64,000 nt of DNA from Rubripirellula sp. (GTDB lineage Bacteria; Planctomycetota; Planctomycetia; Pirellulales; Pirellulaceae). The notes under the pieces were generated by a model. It was not told the DNA's origin. It saw nothing but the letters and a program-made list of their open reading frames with translations, and made no database searches. Position 1 is the first letter of the stretch; each line of letters begins with the position of its first letter. This document shows, piece by piece, positions 1 to 6,287 of this stretch. Location: the NCBI GenBank assembly GCA_012270065.1, contig JAAXJB010000039.1, forward strand, positions 47,165 to 111,164, given 5' to 3'. Position numbers and translations under genes: made by a program.

Positions 1-32
1 GTCATGGAGTCATGGAGTCATGGAGTCATGGA
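1..32. repeat. Four tandem copies of an 8-bp unit
   Basis: The window opens with the unit gtcatgga repeated four times without error. Copies may continue to the left of the edge. The stop codon of the minus-strand gene that ends here (TGA, positions 26-28) lies inside the array, so a change in copy number would leave the stop in place. A similar TGGAG core recurs in other spacers of the window (4871-4904, and loosely 50146-50172). Confidence 0.85.
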
Positions 33-1009
33 AAAATATAGCGAATCCAATTCCGGAAGCATTGCCCCGGAACATAAGCAACAGGCTGTCCAATCAGGCC
101 CTGTCCCACAACGACAGCATTTCTATTCTGGCCAAGGTTGATGACTGGCCTTTTGGGGACTCCTCGCGCCGTTGGTGTTGTCACCGGGGTCAATCCGGAT
201 GGGGCAACCGAAGCATTCTGCGACGGTGTGGCCGTCCGGGGGCCAGTCGCGAGATAGTTTTGGGAAGGAGTTGCCTGATAACCGCCGCTGGAACAATTCC
301 CCAATCCCATGGCGGCTACATAGTTACTTGGAGGTGATACACAGCAACTATTTCCTACCGTTGCGAAACCAACATCCAACTGAGGTTGTGCAATGGGGAG
401 CAGGTCTGCCCGACCCGGCATACTTTGGGTCGCAGGAAAAGAAGAAACCGGTGGAGCGGCGGAAATCGGTGGATTCACTGGCAGGGCGGGAGGAGGTCCG
501 GTAGAGGGAACGGCGGAATTCGGCAAAGAGACTGGCTTATCCGGGAGAGCAGGTTGGGCACTGGCTGGTGGCGTGCTAAAAGGTGCCACCGCTGCTGGTT
601 GCTGGAAATCGGTCTCTGGTGTCGGAGGTTGCATGGGAAAGCCCAAGCCATCACCACTGGGCAGTGCCATTGCCGGATTTTCGGCTGTCGGCAGTGGGGG
701 TGCTGCAAAACCACCTTGCTGCATTCGAACGGAATATCTCGCCGGGTTGAGCGTTCTGTTTGCGGTTGGGGCATGATCAGGTTTCCGACCGCGGTCATGG
801 CGGTACTGATCAACAAGACTCCGCGTTCCAATCGGAACAAATTCAGCTCGAGACGGCAGGCTTTTCCTCGCAGGCATTGCCCGACTGACTGTTGAGGTAT
901 CGGTATTCCAGACCTGATTTTCCTGACCAACAGCAGATCCCGCCCCAAATGACAAAACGACTGAGAAACCCGCAAGGTATCTCAAGCACCATTTTTTACG
1001 AGAATTCAT
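26..1009 (-). CDS. Proline-rich secreted protein of unknown function
   Basis: 327 residues if it starts at the ATG at 1009, which gives MNSRKKWCLRYLAGFSVVLS and an Ala-rich end, a typical signal peptide. An upstream in-frame ATG at 1027 would add six residues. After a short basic stretch, residues of roughly 100-220 are a low-complexity Pro/Ala/Ser region, probably extended, followed by a Cys pair (NSCCVSPPSNY) and a conserved-looking tail with GQGLIGQPVAYVPGQ. I recall similar tails in other planctomycete exported proteins, but I cannot name a family. No catalytic motif is visible. It lies 190 bases downstream of the antiporter gene on the same strand, so it is probably a separate unit. Confidence 0.7.
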   Translation of the reverse strand: MNSRKKWCLRYLAGFSVVLSFGAGSAVGQENQVWNTDTSTVSRAMPARKSLPSRAEFVPIGTRSLVDQYRHDRGRKPDHAPTANRTLNPARYSVRMQQGGFAAPPLPTAENPAMALPSGDGLGFPMQPPTPETDFQQPAAVAPFSTPPASAQPALPDKPVSLPNSAVPSTGPPPALPVNPPISAAPPVSSFPATQSMPGRADLLPIAQPQLDVGFATVGNSCCVSPPSNYVAAMGLGNCSSGGYQATPSQNYLATGPRTATPSQNASVAPSGLTPVTTPTARGVPKRPVINLGQNRNAVVVGQGLIGQPVAYVPGQCFRNWIRYIFP

Positions 1010-1199
1010 ACACTTTCGAATGACCATAACGATCCCTGTCTTCAGTTGGCTCTGGTTCAGCACACCGAACAGATTCCAAATCTGCAGGATGATCGGTAAA
1101 CGGTTCGGCCAGTTGAATGCAAGATCGATGCTGTAGAAAGAAGATGTAATTCCAGCACGGCTGCCCTGAATGAACGTGCTGATTACCAAAGAAGTGGAA

Positions 1200-3278
1200 T
1201 CACGCTACGGTCGCCGTGTCGGTCGTTTCCGTACCGGGTTCGTCAGTTTCCCGAGGTTGTTTCCCAATGCTGAGGACGATCGCAATGAGCACTCCTGTTC
1301 CGACCAACAGGCTGAGCCATGGTGAAATTCCAAAGGCTGCTGGCAGCGTTCCACAAAAAATGCAAATGATGCCAACGAGGACTGCATAAGGCATTTGCGT
1401 CCGAACATGGTCTACATGATCACAACCACTGGCCCTGCTCGACAACACGGTTGTGTCTGAAATCGGTGAACAGTGGTCACCAAAAATTGCACCTGCCAAA
1501 ACAGAACCACAGGTTGCCAAAGCAATCGGCCCCTCCGGTCCTCCTCCCGAAACATCCAATTGCAAAGCCAAGCCAATCGACAAAGGTGTAAGGATGGCCA
1601 TTGTCCCCCAGCTGGTTCCAGTCGAGAACGCCATTGCGGCAGCGATAAGAAAGACCACGGTCGGTAAAAGGTGCACATTCAATCGGTCAGAAAGAACACT
1701 CGAAAGATAGCCACCGGTATCGAGAGCATTTTTTTCCGTCATGGCCGACAATGCCCATGCGAACCAGAGAATCAACAGAGCCGGGCCCATCTGCACCGCC
1801 CCACCGAACGCACCTTTCAGGCATGCACGAAGCCGGCGGCCACCGAGCCACATGTGCATCAGGATCGCAGCCAGTAAGCCAATCGCTCCACCCACCATCA
1901 ATGCAACATAGGAATCACCCTCACCAATGATTTTCCCAGCCTGGCGCAGCAGACCCTCATGATTCTGACCGTTAGCACTGTCGGATCCCTGGGCCTGAAT
2001 CCCCGTGTAAACCAGCACAACCATGACTGACAAAACGCAAAGAAAAACAGGGACAATCGCAGCCCACCACAATCGAGGATAGGGCTCGTCTGCGTTTGGT
2101 TGCGTTTCAGCAGCACTGGCACCAGCTGATTGCAAAGCTGCCTGCTCGGCTTTTAGCATCGGACCAAAATCACGCCGGGAAACCGTGATGCAATAAACCA
2201 TGACCAATGCAAGCCATGGATAAAAACGATAGGGAATTGATGCAATGAACATCTGAAATGCAGCTTGATTGTCATGTATTCCTGCATCAGCCAAGCCATC
2301 AGCCATGTAGCTGATTTCAATAGCCGCCCACGTACTGACAACGGCAAGTCCTGCTACCGGAGCCGCGGTTGAGTCGACAAGATAAGCCAACTTCTGTCGC
2401 GAAAGGCGATATCGATCAGCGGTTGAACGCATGGTGCCCCCCAACAGCAGAGTGTTGGCATAGTCATCGAAGAACACTGCCAATCCAGAAGTCGCAATCA
2501 AAGTCTGCGCCCCCTTTCGGGATTTGATTTTTCTGGAAACCCTCTCGATCAGTACTCGCATCGCCCCTCCAGACTCCAATGTCCCGACCATGGCACCCAA
2601 CAAGAGACTGAATATCAAAGCTTGAATATGCGAAACAGAAAAAATGGATTCGTAAATCGCGGTAAAAAACATCACTACTGAATTCACCAGGTCGAGAATG
2701 AACCGGTAAACGTTAGTGACTGAATCCCCAAGTGAGCGACTTGCATCCCTTCCGGCATTTGCCCTGGATACAATCTGCCATTCAGGTTCGAAATCAAGAA
2801 ATTCCAGACCGCCCGGCAAGCTGGTTGCTATCCGTGTACTGAAGTAATCCTGCCCCGCATCATCTGGCGCGATTGGCCGCACCGGGTAATTATTTTTCTC
2901 AAGCGCGTCAAATAAATCCCGAACCGTTGTTTCACTGCCGGCTGTGGTGTTGAGCCGAATGCTAATACTATCGAGCCGATATCCACCTTTCCGCGACCAG
3001 GAAATAACTTGAACATCTGGCAATCGTGCATCACCGTAGTCTTCTTGTTCAAAGACGAGACGTTTGTTGATCCCGGAAAGCCATGGAGACTGCGTTACAA
3101 ACCGTACAACCACCGCATTGTTCGTACCGAAATCGGTGGTCAACTCCACACGCCCGAACGAAAGCACCAACGCGCCAACTGCGACACCTGCAGCAAGCGG
3201 AATTACTACTTTTCGGGTAACAACAGCCAGAACAATCGCAACCAACGGAGGCAGCAGACTCAGGAATCCAAAGTCCAT
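1200..3278 (-). CDS. NhaC-family Na+/H+ antiporter with soluble insertion
   Basis: 692 residues, multispanning inner-membrane protein. The family signature GDHCSPISDTTVLSSRASG lies in the C-terminal half, and FFDDYANTLLLGG near the middle is the paired half-site of this transporter fold. Members exchange Na+ (or an organic substrate) for H+; substrate cannot be told from sequence. The first two helices (about 1-42) are followed by about 140 mostly polar residues (45-190) before the next membrane segments; usual NhaC proteins are about 450-550 residues and lack this. The insertion contains beta-rich text with no Cys and no recognised motif, and is probably on one side of the membrane as a domain. 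Starts at ATG 3278, 78 bases after gatC, so it may be the third gene of the rpmB-gatC unit. Confidence 0.85.
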   Translation of the reverse strand: MDFGFLSLLPPLVAIVLAVVTRKVVIPLAAGVAVGALVLSFGRVELTTDFGTNNAVVVRFVTQSPWLSGINKRLVFEQEDYGDARLPDVQVISWSRKGGYRLDSISIRLNTTAGSETTVRDLFDALEKNNYPVRPIAPDDAGQDYFSTRIATSLPGGLEFLDFEPEWQIVSRANAGRDASRSLGDSVTNVYRFILDLVNSVVMFFTAIYESIFSVSHIQALIFSLLLGAMVGTLESGGAMRVLIERVSRKIKSRKGAQTLIATSGLAVFFDDYANTLLLGGTMRSTADRYRLSRQKLAYLVDSTAAPVAGLAVVSTWAAIEISYMADGLADAGIHDNQAAFQMFIASIPYRFYPWLALVMVYCITVSRRDFGPMLKAEQAALQSAGASAAETQPNADEPYPRLWWAAIVPVFLCVLSVMVVLVYTGIQAQGSDSANGQNHEGLLRQAGKIIGEGDSYVALMVGGAIGLLAAILMHMWLGGRRLRACLKGAFGGAVQMGPALLILWFAWALSAMTEKNALDTGGYLSSVLSDRLNVHLLPTVVFLIAAAMAFSTGTSWGTMAILTPLSIGLALQLDVSGGGPEGPIALATCGSVLAGAIFGDHCSPISDTTVLSSRASGCDHVDHVRTQMPYAVLVGIICIFCGTLPAAFGISPWLSLLVGTGVLIAIVLSIGKQPRETDEPGTETTDTATVA

Positions 3279-3356
3279 TTCGTACCTTTACTGCAAGTCG
3301 GAATGATTGTCTTCAGAACACAGTTCCTGATGCGGTGCCACGTCGCGACGAAAAGA

Positions 3357-3665
3357 TCAAGATTTCTTGGAAGCAACGACTCCCAGTACTGGCGGCACAA
3401 GAAAGCAACCTTCACCGTGTGAAGGCGCGTTCAGCAGAGCCTTTTCATTGGTGAGCGAATCGGTCTGCAGATCCTCGCGCCAGCGGTTGTCCACATCCAG
3501 GGCCGTCGTCATCGGCTCAACACCAGTCGTGTCGAGCTCAGCCAATTGCTCTACAAAGGCAAGAATGCTATCGAGTTGGGGCGCCACGCTGGCAACCTCG
3601 TCGTCAGACAAGTCGAGCCTTGCAAGCAAAGCCAATTTACGAACTTCTTCAACTGACAGCGACAC
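3357..3665 (-). CDS. gatC: Asp/Glu-tRNA amidotransferase subunit C
   Basis: Small subunit of GatCAB, which converts Glu-tRNA(Gln) and Asp-tRNA(Asn) to the amide forms; GatC wraps around GatA and stabilises it. The hallmark text EEVRKLALLARLDLSDDE and the DNRWREDL segment are present. I prefer the GTG at 3665: it gives an N-terminus (SLSVEEVRKLALLARL) of normal family length (102 residues) and begins 4 bases after the rpmB stop. An ATG at 3695 is also in frame but would overlap rpmB by 26 bases. The gatA and gatB genes are not in the window. The closeness to rpmB suggests co-transcription. Confidence 0.9.
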   Translation of the reverse strand: MSLSVEEVRKLALLARLDLSDDEVASVAPQLDSILAFVEQLAELDTTGVEPMTTALDVDNRWREDLQTDSLTNEKALLNAPSHGEGCFLVPPVLGVVASKKS

Positions 3666-3669
3666 TTGA

Positions 3670-3939
3670 CTACTTCTTGGCTCCACTGACATCAAACGGC
3701 TTCGTCTTGACCGTCTTTCTCACAGCACCGCTGCGGATGCACTGAGTGCAAACCCGCAATGTCTTATTCTGACCGTTTGGCAGTGTCACATGGACTTTTT
3801 GCAAGTTGGGAACAAATTTCCGGCGTGTAATGCCAGTAATTTTGGTACCCACTCCTCCTAAGTATTTGGCTTTACCGCGTGTTTCGACGCGATTGCCCAT
3901 TTGGACTTTCTTGCCACACACTTCACATTGCCGTGCCAT
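3670..3939 (-). CDS. rpmB: 50S ribosomal protein L28
   Basis: 89 residues beginning MARQCEVCGKKVQMGNRVE. L28 binds the large ribosomal subunit late in assembly. Two Cys pairs (CEVC at the N-terminus and CTQC near residue 68) mark the zinc-binding version of the protein. The core text TRRKFVPNLQKVHV is characteristic. The frame stays open upstream to 4029, but the ATG at 3939 matches the family start. The C-terminal Lys-rich tail (VKTKPFDVSGAKK) is a little longer than usual. First gene of the minus-strand run rpmB-gatC-nhaC. Confidence 0.95.
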   Translation of the reverse strand: MARQCEVCGKKVQMGNRVETRGKAKYLGGVGTKITGITRRKFVPNLQKVHVTLPNGQNKTLRVCTQCIRSGAVRKTVKTKPFDVSGAKK

Positions 3940-4217
3940 CGGAATCTCTGTCGTTTTTCTCGGGGAATCTGGTAAGGGAAGCCCGGCAATATACAGATCG
4001 GGTCCAAAATCGGAAAGCAGGAAATCCACGGTTTTTCTGCCTTATGACCAATCTTGCCCCACTTGCGATTTCCCCCAAACCATGTGGATTGAGCAAAAAA
4101 GGGCCAGTTTGCACTCAAGAGAGAGCCTAATAATGCCGATTGTCCGAAAAGTCAGCCTAATCGGCACACATTAACATGCGACTGAGAACGCAATATTTTC
4201 CAACGGATTCCTCCCAA

Positions 4218-4754
4218 ATGATTCCGATTCACGCAAAAAAACGACATCCAGCTGCCATGATGTATCCGGTTTTGGCATGCCTGCTCTTTACCGGCTGCAC
4301 TTCATTTGAAATACCTGGAACAGCGTTTTACCGGCCATCCAACCCGGAATACCTGAGCGTGAGTTCTGCACTCGATCTTGATCACGCTGTTCAGGAAAAA
4401 GCCTATTATGCCGTCCGTCAAGCCAAAGCCGAGAATGGAGTGGTGCTGGAAGTTGTCGGTGACAGCAATCCAGCCCGGACGCTTCCCTTGCCAAGCGGTG
4501 AACAGACCGTGTACGTCAGTGACCTTCTGGAAGAAACCGGAGTCATGGACAAACTGGACACCGTAGCAGCAACGCTATACCGCTACTCGCCCGGAACGGT
4601 GAACGGCGTTCCGATGGAGGTTCAGATGTCTGAGACCTGCACCCATGTGCGCCCAGAAAGCGATTACGCGTTACAAGCCGGTGACCGCTTGAGGGTCTGG
4701 AAGGTACCCAACCCCGCCATGGGTAAATTGTACAACGTCTTTTTGGGCCGTTAG
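4218..4754 (+). CDS. Putative outer-membrane lipoprotein
   Basis: 178 residues from ATG 4218. The N-terminus has basic residues (HAKKRH), a short hydrophobic run and the lipobox LFTGC, so the mature protein would be lipidated at Cys27 and anchored in a membrane. The frame is open upstream to an ATG at 4176, which would put 14 polar residues before the signal. The body contains ALQAGDRLRVWK at the end, which recalls the start of SLBB/soluble-ligand-binding repeats in polysaccharide export proteins; the match is short, so I do not assign that family. It stands alone on the plus strand between rpmB and a convergent DUF1080 gene. Confidence 0.7.
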   Translation: MIPIHAKKRHPAAMMYPVLACLLFTGCTSFEIPGTAFYRPSNPEYLSVSSALDLDHAVQEKAYYAVRQAKAENGVVLEVVGDSNPARTLPLPSGEQTVYVSDLLEETGVMDKLDTVAATLYRYSPGTVNGVPMEVQMSETCTHVRPESDYALQAGDRLRVWKVPNPAMGKLYNVFLGR

Positions 4755-4774
4755 CGCGAGGTAAATCCTCACGC
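4754..4774 (+). terminator. Hairpin just after the lipoprotein gene
   Basis: Begins at the last base of the lipoprotein stop codon. Arms GCGCGAGG and CCTCACGC pair over eight positions with one C-A mismatch around a five-base loop (taaat). There is no T-run behind it, so an intrinsic terminator is possible but not shown. Confidence 0.3.
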
Positions 4775-4870
4775 AATCACTGAGTGACATGCCCTTGATG
4801 GATTGCATCAGGCAGACGCCGGTATCTGGGGCGTCAAAGCGACATCCAACGCGTTTGCATGCACGGACCG

Positions 4871-4904
4871 GTATTCCGTGGAGTCGCGTATTCCGTGGAG
4901 TCGC
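4871..4904. repeat. 17-bp perfect tandem duplication
   Basis: The unit gtattccgtggagtcgc occurs twice head to tail, in the spacer between the convergent lipoprotein and DUF1080 genes, 8 bases past the DUF1080 stop. It shares TGGAGTC with the 8-bp array at the left edge of the window. Confidence 0.8.
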
Positions 4905-4912
4905 GGAGGTAA

Positions 4913-5557
4913 TCAGTCGAGTTTCTTGACTCGTAGATTTCTGAAGTAAACTTTGCTGTCAGGATCATGAGCCTGCAAGGCAAAAGTTCCTTCGCCCAAA
5001 AGACGCTCGAACTGCTTGCTGGCAGCCTTTTGCCCTTCGGCTTCCGTATAGTCGACCATGGTCTTTCCATTGACCTTGAGAATGATGTTCTTTCCTCGAA
5101 CAATGATCTCCTGGGTATACCACTCATTGTCTTTGACACCAGGATCCGCCACGTTCACGACAGCATACAGGCTGCTTGTTTTTTTCGGATCCTTGTGAGA
5201 AACATTGACCTGACACTCAAATCCCTGTTTTGGCCAATCAGTTGCCTGATATTTGGTGTGAAAATAGATGCCCGCATTACTTCCAGGCGTCGTTTTCACT
5301 TCTGCAATGAAATGAAAGTTCTTGAAGGGTGCAAGCTCGCCATCATAAAACAAATGGCATCGTGGTCCTTCACAAACCAGTTGACCGTCTACGACTTTCC
5401 AGCTCTGCGGATTTTCTTCGGCTACTTTCCACCCGCTGAGGGATTTACCATCAAATAGAGGCATGAACCCATCTTCTGCATTCAGGCCCTGAACGTTGGT
5501 TAACGTACCAACCAGCAACAGGATGCAGGCGGTAAAGGTTTTCAATTTAAAATTCAT
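4913..5557 (-). CDS. Secreted DUF1080 protein (3-keto-disaccharide hydrolase-like)
   Basis: 214 residues from ATG 5557, with a clear signal peptide (NFKLKTFTACILLLVGTL). The mature part begins GFMPLFDGKSLSGWKV, the standard opening of DUF1080, and continues with the concanavalin-like fold markers: NAGIYFHT in the middle and WYTQEIIVRGKNIILKVNG near the end. DUF1080 members bind or cleave sugar derivatives; a subset are 3-keto-glucoside hydrolases. These genes are expanded in planctomycetes. The frame is open to 5608, but the upstream residues would bury the signal peptide. Transcribed alone; the next gene upstream is 145 bases away and has its own terminator. Confidence 0.85.
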   Translation of the reverse strand: MNFKLKTFTACILLLVGTLTNVQGLNAEDGFMPLFDGKSLSGWKVAEENPQSWKVVDGQLVCEGPRCHLFYDGELAPFKNFHFIAEVKTTPGSNAGIYFHTKYQATDWPKQGFECQVNVSHKDPKKTSSLYAVVNVADPGVKDNEWYTQEIIVRGKNIILKVNGKTMVDYTEAEGQKAASKQFERLLGEGTFALQAHDPDSKVYFRNLRVKKLD

Positions 5558-5634
5558 GTTACTGTACATCTGCAATGGGTAGAGTCGAAAGGCAACGATG
5601 CTCGTCACAAGAACCGTTGCGGAATTGGCGGTTC

Positions 5635-5670
5635 AAAAAAAAACCGCCCGTCAAAAAAATTGACAAGCGG
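5635..5670 (-). terminator. Strong intrinsic terminator
   Basis: Read on the minus strand, the arms CCGCTTGTCAA (5670-5660) and TTGACGGGCGG (5654-5644) pair over 11 positions including two G-T pairs, with a five-base loop, and nine T residues follow (5643-5635). It lies 32 bases past the stop of the CxxCH protein gene and separates it from the DUF1080 gene. A second overlapping inverted repeat (GGCGGTT 5627-5633 with AACCGCC 5642-5648) could form as an alternative structure. Confidence 0.8.
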
Positions 5671-5702
5671 CTGTGGAAGTTACCAGAGTTGTGCACGGAT
5701 GC

Positions 5703-6095
5703 CTACAGACCAGCGTCCGTCGCGGGCAACTCATTGTTCTTGATTTTGTCCGTGAATGTTTTGCCGTCTTTGCTCTTCGCTTCACCGGCTTTCTTGAACC
5801 CTTCCAAGATTTTCTTTTTAGCTTCTTCGGGGTTTGCCTTCACATACTCTTTTGAGAAGTCTTCGGCCTTCAAGAACTTATGGATGGCATTGCCATACTC
5901 ATTACGAACTTTTTTCTTGTCCTCTCCTTTGACGTGGCAAACGTAGCATCCAGCTTTACGCCCAGCTCTCTTGAAATCCTCATCAACATCCTCACCACCG
6001 AGGAACTCATTTTTCCACTGCTTACCAAATTCGCTGATGGCCATTGCAGGGGACGCCAGCATGAGGCACGCAAAAAGAATTGCCAGTCGTTTCAT
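5703..6095 (-). CDS. Small exported protein with one CxxCH haem-binding motif
   Basis: 130 residues. Residues 1-19 (MKRLAILFACLMLASPAMA) form a signal peptide. The mature protein carries one CYVCH motif at about residue 50, the covalent haem c attachment sequence, so it is probably a periplasmic mono-haem c-type protein. No distal Met motif typical of class I cytochromes is evident, and the remainder is rich in Lys and Glu (EEAKKKILEGFKKAGEAKSKDG), so it may be a haem protein of another type. The start is supported by GGAGAAG seven bases upstream. A candidate promoter (6224-6252) and a strong terminator (5635-5670) make it a one-gene unit. Confidence 0.8.
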   Translation of the reverse strand: MKRLAILFACLMLASPAMAISEFGKQWKNEFLGGEDVDEDFKRAGRKAGCYVCHVKGEDKKKVRNEYGNAIHKFLKAEDFSKEYVKANPEEAKKKILEGFKKAGEAKSKDGKTFTDKIKNNELPATDAGL

Positions 6096-6223
6096 TCAAT
6101 CTTCTCCGGAGTTTACAAAATTGCCACCACTCTTCTCAGAAGGATCCGACGCGTTCGGAACATCCTCATGGGGCGGCTAAGGTGGGTCGTACAACAGCAG
6201 AATCTCTGTGGCCTGCCACTACA

Positions 6224-6252
6224 ATTAAGTCTAAGAGGCCTGCAATTGTCAA
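6224..6252 (-). promoter_or_regulatory. Candidate sigma70-type promoter
   Basis: On the minus strand, TTGACA (6252-6247) is followed after 17 bases by CTTAAT (6229-6224). The first box is a perfect match to the housekeeping consensus and the second matches at four of six positions. It would give a leader of about 120 bases before the CxxCH protein gene. Confidence 0.4.
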
Positions 6253-6287
6253 ATCCCAAGTTCAATTAGTTACCAATTTCGGCATTT

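Noticed and set aside
4218-4754. Polysaccharide export (Wza-like) call for the lipoprotein
   Set aside because: Only a short C-terminal resemblance to an SLBB start; no Poly_export signature.
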